From positions 4,085-24,515 of the forward strand of contig DFBQ01000214.1 in the NCBI GenBank assembly GCA_002367355.1: a stretch of DNA of 20,431 nt, in the 5' to 3' direction. This DNA comes from Deltaproteobacteria bacterium UBA3076. Its GTDB lineage: Bacteria > Desulfobacterota > Dissulfuribacteria > Dissulfuribacterales > UBA3076. A program made the position numbers and the translations under genes. Below the pieces are notes generated by a model that saw nothing but the letters and a program-made list of their open reading frames with translations, searched no databases and was not told the DNA's origin. Shown one piece after another: positions 14,421 to 20,431 of this stretch (positions are counted from its first letter, which is position 1; each line of letters starts with the position of its first letter).

Positions 14421-15222
14421 TTCCAAAGGCGGATATCGTAGCATGGAGACAGGTAGCACCCTGTGGATCTCGGATGCCCAAATCGAGCAAGACCTAATCA
14501 TCAGCAGGGCACTCGTATCCATGTTTCAAGATACAGTTCTATCTGAACACCTGGCCTTTAGAGGCGGAACTGCTTTACATAAACTTTATTTCAAAAACGC
14601 CCGACGATATTCGGAAGTTATTGATTTTGTTCAAATTGTGCCGGGACTAATTGGAGGTCTCCTTGATATTATGCAGGAAAACCTGAATGCATTTCTGGGA
14701 AAAGCGCGGCGTAAGCAAAAGGAAAGTTCGGTTATACTGGTTTACAGGATGGATTCGGAGGGTCCTCCTGTTGTGCCATTACGCCTGAAGGTGGAGATCA
14801 ATACGCGGGAACATTTTTCAGTCTATGGATTTTACAAACGACCATTCAGTGTCCTCTCCTGCTGGTTCACAGGTGAGTGTGGGATCACAACCTTCGAGTT
14901 TGAGGAATTGCTTGCTACAAAAGTTAGAGCCTTATATCAAAGACGAAAAGGACGTGATCTTTTCGATTTGTGGATCGGTCTTAAAGAAGGAAAGGCCAAT
15001 GCTGCCAAAGTCGTAAAAATTTTCAGGGAGTATATGAAGGCTGAGGGGCACGGGATATCCGCCGGGGATTACGAAAAAAACCTTGAGGCAAAAATGAAAC
15101 ACGTGGATTTTGTTGAAGACATTACGCCGCTATTGTCGGCCGACATAAACTATGACATTAAGGATGCCTTTTCCCTGATAATTCAACAGATTGTATCACG
15201 AATAGATAGCGAGTTACCTTAA
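14417..15222 (+). pseudogene. AbiEii-type toxin, second locus, frameshifted with active-site change
   Basis: A relative of the AbiEii nucleotidyltransferases. The natural start is the ATG at 14417, overlapping the antitoxin stop; it reads MIPKADIVAWRQVAP and should run on into W-ISDAQIEQDLIISRALV. An extra TG (14462-14465 reads TGTG) shifts the frame after 15 codons. An in-frame ATG at 14443 could bypass the lesion, losing about 9 residues. The remainder is open to 15222. The first motif, AFRGGTALHKLYF, is intact. The second reads YSEVIDFVQ, where the family has SEDIDLVQ: the first of two metal-binding aspartates is Val (GTT at 14617-14619). The toxin is expected to be inactive. Confidence 0.85.
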
Positions 15223-15239
15223 TTTAGAGGGAAGTAATC

Positions 15240-15488
15240 ATGGCGAAAATATCAGATGTGGTCAAACTGAAATCCGGCTATGCGAATTATGTGCATTTGA
15301 AGGAAGATTTTGAGGCGGCCCAAGAGAACGCGCCGACCACATGGCCATGTATCGTCCGGCCAAGGCGCATCGTCAGGCCTTTGAACGAATTTGTCGAGGG
15401 CTTTATCAACCCAACGACAAGAAGTTCTATCTGTTGAGCGGCTCATACGGGACCGGTAAATCTGCCCTGTGGCGATTGCGAGAAAAAG
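15240..15488 (+). pseudogene. P-loop ATPase N-terminal fragment (BREX/Pgl-like)
   Basis: The first ~80 codons of a large P-loop protein. It reads KISDVVKLKSGYANYVHLKE in one frame. After a two-base slip near 15333 it continues MAMYRPAKAHRQAFERICRG then LYQPNDKKFYLLSGSYGTGK. Walker A is GSYGTGKS (15440-15463). I associate this opening with the DUF6079/PglY or BrxC-like ATPases of BREX/Pgl-type phage defence, but the fragment is too short to be sure. It begins 17 bases after the damaged toxin with AGGGAAG as ribosome site. The gene is cut shortly after the P-loop by the palindromic unit at 15489. Confidence 0.65.
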
Positions 15489-15566
15489 GTAACTTCTCAA
15501 TAAGTCCGGGCAAATCATATTTTGCGACTATCCAGTGACTGTTACCCAGACTTATTGAGAAGTTAC
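15489..15566. repeat. 78-bp palindromic unit containing 46-bp repeat copy 2
   Basis: GTAACTTCTCAATAAGTC (15489-15506) is exactly complementary to 15549-15566, and the pairing extends to 25 bp with two mismatches. Its first 46 bases are the inverted copy of 4301-4346. The unit interrupts the P-loop ATPase gene right after the Walker A motif. The shape is that of a MITE or REP-like element; no target duplication could be found. Confidence 0.8.
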
Positions 15567-15581
15567 AGAGAAAGTGGTATG

Positions 15582-15730
15582 AGTTTCTAACTAAGATTGG
15601 CTCGAAACTTGAGAATTAGGCAAAGGCTTTAGATAAAAACGACAGGATTGGAACACATAACTTGTTGTATAATAAATCGGATTCAGTCCACATACAATTC
15701 CACGACCTTTGGGACTTTTAGTTAGAAACT
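15582..15730. repeat. 149-bp element with 13-bp terminal inverted repeats
   Basis: AGTTTCTAACTAA (15582-15594) and TTAGTTAGAAACT (15718-15730) are perfect inverted repeats bounding an AT-rich, non-coding 123-bp interior that includes TTGTTGTATAATAAATCGG. Size and structure suit a miniature inverted-repeat element. It ends 20 bp before the third leader-like sequence and may contribute a promoter reading into the repeats. Confidence 0.5.
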
Positions 15731-15750
15731 AAGGTAGAAAAGTGACCTGT

Positions 15751-15917
15751 GGGACGTTGTGGAATTTGTTGAATTATCATAGGTAGGAGGAGGAACGGGG
15801 AGTTCTATGTGGAGACCTAATTAGGAGGGGATTGAGACTGTACATTAGTTAAATCATTGGGTGAAGTTAGTGAGTGAAGCGTTCTAAGTGGAGACCTGGT
15901 TAAGAAGGGATTGAGAC
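15751..15917 (+). CRISPR. Leader-like sequence with two CRISPR-like repeats and one spacer
   Basis: The leader-like part (15751-15801) has GTGGAATTTGTTGAATTATC. Two 37-bp repeats follow, at 15802-15838 and 15881-15917, separated by a 42-bp segment (15839-15880) of typical spacer length that is unrelated to the repeats. The first repeat has about four changes from the others (for example TTCTATGTG, AATTAGGAGG) and the second about one. After the second repeat only 9 bp remain before a dispersed repeat at 15927. This is the only place where two copies have array spacing. No match to the spacer is seen in the window. Confidence 0.7.
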
Positions 15918-15926
15918 TTTTCTGCG

Positions 15927-15971
15927 TAATGAACATCGAACATCGAATGTCCAACATCGAATGTTGAATGG
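15927..15971 (+). repeat. 45-bp dispersed 'catcgaa' repeat, copy 2
   Basis: A direct copy of 4391-4435 with two substitutions. It abuts the end of the CRISPR-like pair and may have truncated an array there. Confidence 0.75.
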
Positions 15972-16444
15972 AAAATGCGGGACGTTGTGTCTGTGTGAAC
16001 TATGGGACGTCCTATACTAAATGACGAAAGAAGGGCAAAACAACGGGGGAGAAACGAGGCAGGCGCTATTCGGTTTCAGTATAGGATATCGACCAAAAAA
16101 CGGTCGAATTGGGGGCGGATAGTCGATAACTTTGGCCGATAAGAAATTCAACCTGCCGAAAACAATAGATTATATATCTACCAAAAACGGCCGAATCCGG
16201 GTTTGTTGGTCAATAGAATCGGTCAATAGACAGTGCAACTCTTTGGATTTCAAGAGTTTTTATATTAACCAAATACGGCATGAGGGGTAATAAACGGTCA
16301 GTAGACTGACTGCCAATTTACATGAAAGAACCGGCATGTAACGAAAGGCGCCATGAATACGCCAGAATAATCAGCTATCATGGACAGGAACAAAAATACG
16401 ATACGTGCAGGGAACGGTCTCCTAATGGTACTATAATTATTTGA
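15972..16444. other. Gene-free region with short direct and inverted repeats
   Basis: No coding frame is supported. A leader-like start (gggacgttgtg) recurs at 15979. CCTATACT (16011-16018) pairs with AGTATAGG (16078-16085). TCGACC (16089-16094) pairs with GGTCGA (16102-16107), and a degenerate repeat of this block lies near 16178-16200. GGTCAATAGA occurs at 16208 and 16221, with GGTCAGTAGA at 16296. AACTCTT/AAGAGTT (16237-16243/16252-16258) is followed by TTTAT, a weak terminator. TTACATG/CATGTAA lies at 16318-16324/16335-16341. The arrangement recalls iterons or a regulatory RNA region, but no family is recognised. Confidence 0.4.
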
Positions 16445-16582
16445 ATGAAAATCGGTGATGTTGTGTACTCAAATCGGAGCCCCAAGATTCGCCACAAGCC
16501 TTGTGGAGTTTTGGATGATTTGAGCTTGGCAGTTGAAAAAAGTGAAGTCCTCCAAGGATTTTCACCCCTATTAAGCTGGTGA
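16445..16582 (+). pseudogene. Short unexplained frame ahead of DUF1016 tail
   Basis: An ATG-started frame of 45 codons (MKIGDVVYSNRSPKIRHKPC, then GVLDDLSLAVEKSEVLQGFS) that ends in TGA at the junction with the DUF1016 fragment. VLDDLSLAVEKSEVL faintly resembles the N-terminus of ABC ATPases ahead of the P-loop, but no P-loop follows. Probably the head of a lost gene; it has no clear ribosome site. Confidence 0.3.
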
Positions 16583-16817
16583 CGACCTTTTCATCGCCAA
16601 GGATGATAATTCGACCATCGGGCTGATTCTCTGTTCTGAAAAAAACGAGGCCATTGCACTGTACTCCGTGCTTAACAACAGCAAACAGCTCTTTGCATCT
16701 AAGTACATGCTCTATCAACCCACCGAGGAAGAACTAAAGAGTATGCTGGAACGGGAACGAAGGTCGATTGAAGAAAGACAGCGAGCGGGAGACCGATATG
16801 ACCAAGATAGTGACTAA
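16575..16817 (+). pseudogene. DUF1016 (YhcG-like) nuclease C-terminal fragment
   Basis: Eighty codons match the end of DUF1016/YhcG PD-(D/E)XK proteins. DDNSTIGLILCSEKNEAIAL then YSVLNNSKQLFASKYMLYQP and TEEELKSMLERERRSIEERQ follow the family pattern (P-SIGLILC-EK...IVEYAL...Y-L-LP-EL). The catalytic N-terminal part of the domain and the DUF1016_N region are missing. No start codon is available and the frame is closed directly upstream. The tail is rich in Glu and Arg. Confidence 0.65.
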
Positions 16818-16939
16818 GTCAGGGACGTCCATCAGCAAGTAAATAACTCTTCTATCAGACAGGAATTACAGATGAAAACAGCGCATTCTTGAACCACTGG
16901 ATTGGTCTGTCCTATTAGTAAAAAACGGTAACAACGCGC

Positions 16940-19432
16940 ATGACCAGAAAAACTATGTCTCCCACAAACCATGAACTGCAACTCGCCAACGACTTTGTTC
17001 AGTACACTGGCTGCAATATTTTTCTGACGGGTAAGGCTGGCACCGGCAAAACAACCTTTCTCCATAATCTGCAAAAGAACACGACGAAGCGGATGATTAT
17101 AACCGCTCCAACCGGTGTTGCGGCTATCAATGCCGGCGGGGTAACACTCCATTCTTTTTTTCAGCTTCCCTTTGGCCCATTTGTGCCGGGCAGCGAGACA
17201 TATGAGCGCAATAAGCAGCGCCAGTTCAGGTTCAGCAAAGAAAAAAAGCGGATTATACAAAGCCTTGATTTGTTGGTGATTGACGAAATAAGTATGGTAC
17301 GGGCAGATTTACTCGACGCGGTGGATGCTGTTCTGCGTCGCCATCGCCGTAATAATTTGCCATTTGGCGGGGTGCAACTGCTTGTGATCGGCGATCTGCA
17401 TCAGCTCTCTCCGGTGGCAAAGCAAGATGAATGGGACCTTTTGCAGCAATATTATGAGTCGGTTTATTTTTTCAGCAGCAAAGCGCTCGGTCTTACTGAA
17501 TTGCTTACCATTGAACTGAAGCATATTTATCGCCAGTCAGACGCCCGTTTTATCAAGCTCCTGAATCAGGTACGTGACAACCGGCTTGATGAATCATCTA
17601 TAGCTGATCTTAATCAGCGTTACATTCAGGATTTCACACCGGGCGAAGATCAGGGCTATATTACCCTAAGCACCCACAACCGCAGCGCCGAATCCATCAA
17701 TCAGACCAGACTTCAGGCCCTGTCCAAAAAAGAACACCGTTTCAAAGCTGAAATTTCCGGAGATTTTCCTGAACATATCTATCCGACCCTGGCCACTCTT
17801 CTGCTTAAAGAGGGGGCACAGGTGATGTTTGTGCGCAATGATCCCTCTGCTGAAAAATTCTATTACAATGGTAAAATCGGCAAAATAACCAAAATTTCGA
17901 ACAAAAACATCAGTGTTACCTGCCCCGGCGACAAACAGGAAATCGTGGTTGAACCAATCATTTGGGAAAATATCAAATACGCACTAAACGAAGAAAATAA
18001 GGAAATTGAAGAGGATATAATCGGCAAATTCAAGCAATACCCCCTAAAACTCGCATGGGCCATCACCATCCACAAGAGTCAGGGACTGACTTTTGAAAAG
18101 GCCATTATTGATGCCAAAGCAGCTTTTGCCCATGGTCAAATTTATGTGGCCTTAAGCCGTTGCAAGACTATAGAGGGCATGGTGCTGAGTTCTCCCATCT
18201 CATCCAGGGGAATAAAAATGGACAAAGCAATAATGTGCTTTGACGAAAACGCTCACCAAAACCCGCCCTCCGAAAGCCAGCTTCAGGCAGCCAAAATTAG
18301 TTACCAGCAGCAGCTATTGCTTGATTGTTTCGATTTTTCACTATTGCGCAACAGTCTCAATTATCTTGCCCGGCTTTTGCTCGGTAACGCCAGAGTAGTT
18401 CAGGTTTCAGGCGTTGAAGATATTCACCAACTGGAGAAAAAGGCTGCGGAAGATATTTTTGTTGTCAGTGAAAATTTTAAGCGGGAATTACGCACAATTT
18501 TTACGGATGGCGGCTTGCCCGAGTCAGATGCAATTATTTTGGAACGGATCAGCAAAGCGTCAGCATGGTTTCAGGAAAAATTTACCGAAATTTTTGAGGA
18601 GTCAGTGAAAAAATTGCACGTCGAAACAGACAATACCGAACTTCGCAAAAAAATTGGGAATGCCTTGAGTAATCTTAAAAAGGAAATTGCCGTAAAGGTA
18701 GCTGGAGTACAATGCTGTGAAAAAGGATTTACACCGTCAAGTTTCCTGCGTGCTGTTTCAGCCGCTGAAATTGACTTTACCCCTGAAAAAGAAAAAAAGC
18801 GTCGGCTCCCGGCATACACCGAATCGGACGTTGCCCATCCTGAGCTGTTCCAGACTCTGAAGGACTGGCGTTCCCGCAAGGCCAAGGAGGAAGATGTTGC
18901 CCATTTTCAGGTTTTACACCAACGGATATTGATCCAGATTGTGGTATGCCTGCCTGACAATACTGCTGATCTAAGAAAAATAAATGGAGTCGGCAAGAAA
19001 ACCATTGAGAAATACGGTGAAGAACTTGTGAAACTGATTTTGGCCTATCGCGAAAAACACGGGATAGAGAAGGTCATACTGCCGGAGCCCAAAAACCTTC
19101 CTGAAGAAAGTACCCCGGCAAAAGATGCGGCTCCACCTTTCGGCACGAAACAGACAAGTTTCGACATGTTCAATAACGGATTAACGATTGCCCGGATTGC
19201 ACAAGAAAGAGGCCTGGTACAATCTACCATTGAAGGGCATCTGAGTTTTTTTGTGGAAAAAGGCGAATTAGATATCAATAAGCTGCTTTCACCTGAAAAA
19301 CAACAGGCCATTGAAAAGGAGCTTGCTACAGATCACAATAATTCCCTCAGTGAAGTAAAAAATGCCCTGGGAGATGACTACTCGTATGGAGAAATCAAAA
19401 TGATGTTGGCCTGCCGGAAACATAAAGGGTAA
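16940..19432 (+). CDS. Pif1-like superfamily 1 helicase with HRDC and HTH domains
   Basis: An intact 830-residue helicase. Walker A is GKAGTGKT (residues 31-38). Motif Ia is ITAPTGVAAINAGGVTLHSF, Walker B is LLVIDEISM, and motif III is VIGDLHQLSPV. Motifs V-VI are ITIHKSQGLTFE and QIYVALSRC. This is the Pif1/RecD2-like pattern (SF1B, 5'-3'). After ~residue 450 a long helical linker leads to an HRDC-like domain with the hairpin LRKINGVGKKTIEKYGEELV near residue 680. A C-terminal HTH_40/RQC-type helix-turn-helix follows (NNGLTIARIAQERGLVQSTI). Bacterial members are chromosomal and probably aid replication or recombination; this one ends an island of decayed defence genes. The ATG at 16940 has no strong ribosome site; a second ATG lies 15 bases on. 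Confidence 0.9.
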   Translation: MTRKTMSPTNHELQLANDFVQYTGCNIFLTGKAGTGKTTFLHNLQKNTTKRMIITAPTGVAAINAGGVTLHSFFQLPFGPFVPGSETYERNKQRQFRFSKEKKRIIQSLDLLVIDEISMVRADLLDAVDAVLRRHRRNNLPFGGVQLLVIGDLHQLSPVAKQDEWDLLQQYYESVYFFSSKALGLTELLTIELKHIYRQSDARFIKLLNQVRDNRLDESSIADLNQRYIQDFTPGEDQGYITLSTHNRSAESINQTRLQALSKKEHRFKAEISGDFPEHIYPTLATLLLKEGAQVMFVRNDPSAEKFYYNGKIGKITKISNKNISVTCPGDKQEIVVEPIIWENIKYALNEENKEIEEDIIGKFKQYPLKLAWAITIHKSQGLTFEKAIIDAKAAFAHGQIYVALSRCKTIEGMVLSSPISSRGIKMDKAIMCFDENAHQNPPSESQLQAAKISYQQQLLLDCFDFSLLRNSLNYLARLLLGNARVVQVSGVEDIHQLEKKAAEDIFVVSENFKRELRTIFTDGGLPESDAIILERISKASAWFQEKFTEIFEESVKKLHVETDNTELRKKIGNALSNLKKEIAVKVAGVQCCEKGFTPSSFLRAVSAAEIDFTPEKEKKRRLPAYTESDVAHPELFQTLKDWRSRKAKEEDVAHFQVLHQRILIQIVVCLPDNTADLRKINGVGKKTIEKYGEELVKLILAYREKHGIEKVILPEPKNLPEESTPAKDAAPPFGTKQTSFDMFNNGLTIARIAQERGLVQSTIEGHLSFFVEKGELDINKLLSPEKQQAIEKELATDHNNSLSEVKNALGDDYSYGEIKMMLACRKHKG

Positions 19433-19513
19433 AGGATCAAGTCTGGCGTTGACTCTTAAAGGGCAATCCTGCCCAGGCGACATTGTTCGATTTCATGCAA
19501 GGAGGGCCAGGGG

Positions 19514-19800
19514 ATGAATGAACTTGTGCCCAAAGAATTCTGCGGAGAGTTCCTGCTGTATCAGACCGAAGACGGACAGGTGAAGCTTGAAGTTCGCCTT
19601 CAAAACGAGACCGTCTGGCTCACCCAGCAGATGATTGCGGAGCTGTTCCAGACGACGATCCCCAATATCAGTATGCACATTCGGAATATCTATGCGGAAG
19701 GAGAACTAACCCCGAAGGCAACTATTAAGAAATTCTTAACAGTTCGTCAGGGGGGTAACAGGGCCGTCCGGCGCGAACTGGATTATTACAATCTGGACAT
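19514..19800 (+). pseudogene. RhuM-family protein, N-terminal fragment
   Basis: About 95 codons of a RhuM-like protein. After a variable start, EDGQVKLEVRLQNETVWLTQ is followed by MIAELFQTTIPNISMHIRNI and YAEGEL, the HTH-bearing N-terminal domain of the family. The match ends at RRELDYYNLD, where intact proteins go on as MIISVGYRV for another 200 residues. The frame then reads into unrelated sequence and stops at 19880. GGAGGG 8 bases before the ATG supports the start. The role of RhuM is unclear; homologues are found in pathogenicity and defence islands. Confidence 0.8.
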
Positions 19801-20318
19801 TCGTTCGCGATGGGAAATATCAACTCCAGGAAAAATCGACGGGCAAGAAGCAGTATTACCGTTTCCAAACGCCCGACACTGAGGGCTACCCGTTCATGCT
19901 GGAGTTGTTTTCACGTATACCGGACGCATTATCATTGGCCGATGACAGTCATTTGACACCCATACCAACGGATGAAGACGTTTCGAGCCTATCGGCTATT
20001 CTCCTAAGTGACGACTACTACCGTTTCCTTCACACCGGCAAGAAAGAATTGGATGGGCTCTCCTTTGTCGGACCGGAGCATCTGGTTCCCCTCAAGGCCA
20101 GGGCCTGGCTTGACTTGTCAGAACGCAGAAGCCAAGGGGAAACCGTCGACAGCAAGTCCATTAAGAAACACAAGAATGATGTCTTCAGGCTGTACCAGAT
20201 CCTGAGTCCTGATTTCGATGGGGAAATACCTAATAGTGTCAAAGACGATCTGAGGGAGTTCTTTTCTCGTATGGAAAAGGGCATCCTTCATTTTGTAGTT
20301 TACACTTTTTCAACATAG
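19801..20318 (+). pseudogene. Nucleotidyltransferase-like C-terminal fragment
   Basis: In one uninterrupted frame, with no start codon at its left end: RDGKYQLQEKSTGKKQYYRF, then TPDTEGYPFMLELFSRIPDA, SLSAILLSDDYYRFL and VGPEHLVPLKARAWLDLSER. The frame ends at 20316-20318. The K-R-WLDL...DSKSIKKHKNDVFRL pattern is shared by AbiEii-like or related nucleotidyltransferase proteins, from which the N-terminal catalytic half is missing. An ATG at 19896 could allow a 140-residue product. The final residues (KGILHFVVYTFST) are encoded by the catccttcat repeat and so do not belong to the family. Confidence 0.6.
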
Positions 20319-20420
20319 ACGGATGCCAGCCATTAGCTGTTAGCCGTTAGCTATTAGGTAAAAACTTTGTATAAAAACGGACTGTTAAGCTAAAACCTAA
20401 CAGCTAATAGCTAATCGCAC
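20275..20420. repeat. Dispersed repeats at right edge
   Basis: GGGCATCCTTCATTTTGTAG (20280-20299), followed by tttacacttttt, matches the left arm at 8128-8150 and the inverted right arm at 8427-8465. Farther right, ttagctgttagccgttagctattaggt (20333-20360) and acctaacagctaatagctaat (20395-20415) are partly inverted copies of each other. They also match the inverse of the window's first 80 bases. The repeat supplies the 3' end of the preceding gene fragment. Confidence 0.6.
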
Positions 20421-20431
20421 AAGTCATATTT

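Noticed and set aside
16940..19432. Helicase considered as Cas3 or a Cas-linked helicase
   Set aside because: Motifs are those of the Pif1/RecD2-type SF1 helicases with HRDC and HTH domains; no HD nuclease domain is present.

Overview
The window reads as chromosome of an anaerobic, probably sulfate-reducing Desulfobacterota (Desulfobacterales-like) bacterium. That placement is inferred from the amino-acid biosynthesis genes at the left end and from the dispersed palindromic repeats; there is no rRNA or tRNA to confirm it. No tRNA, rRNA, complete insertion sequence or cas gene was found.

Left end (1-3198): an ordinary, tightly packed, co-oriented unit of a small J-domain protein, aspartate kinase (lysC) and citramalate synthase (cimA). 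The last two feed the aspartate-family and isoleucine pathways. All three genes look intact.

Rest (3199-20431): an accessory 'graveyard' island. Intact genes are an unrecognised Cys-rich protein (3519-4238), a AAA/DUF4143-type ATPase (4812-6002), radC (7386-8120), an AbiEi/AbiEii toxin-antitoxin operon on the minus strand (10061-8549), an RHH/GNAT toxin-antitoxin operon (10973-11750), a second AbiEi antitoxin (13608-14420) with a damaged AbiEii partner, and a Pif1-like helicase (16940-19432). Between them lie pieces of larger defence genes: two halves of an Eco57I-like restriction-methylase 6 kb apart, an HsdM N-terminus of 43 codons, an XRE antitoxin tail, four scattered pieces of AlbA_2/COG2865-type proteins, an SMC/OLD-like ATPase N-terminus, a P-loop ATPase N-terminus (BREX/Pgl-like), a DUF1016/YhcG tail, and a RhuM head joined to a nucleotidyltransferase-like tail. 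Dispersed repeats and palindromes sit at many of the breakpoints.

The most unusual pattern is a set of five CRISPR-like 37-bp repeats (8483, 10867, 12231, 15802, 15881), all on the + strand and with no cas genes. Three of them are preceded by the same ~52-bp leader-like sequence, and the last two enclose one 42-bp spacer-sized segment. The three long intervals between repeats each contain one toxin-antitoxin module (AbiE, RHH/GNAT, AbiE). The RHH/GNAT promoter appears to be assembled from the DNA directly after one repeat. This looks like a CRISPR locus broken up by, or used as a landing site for, toxin-antitoxin cassettes.
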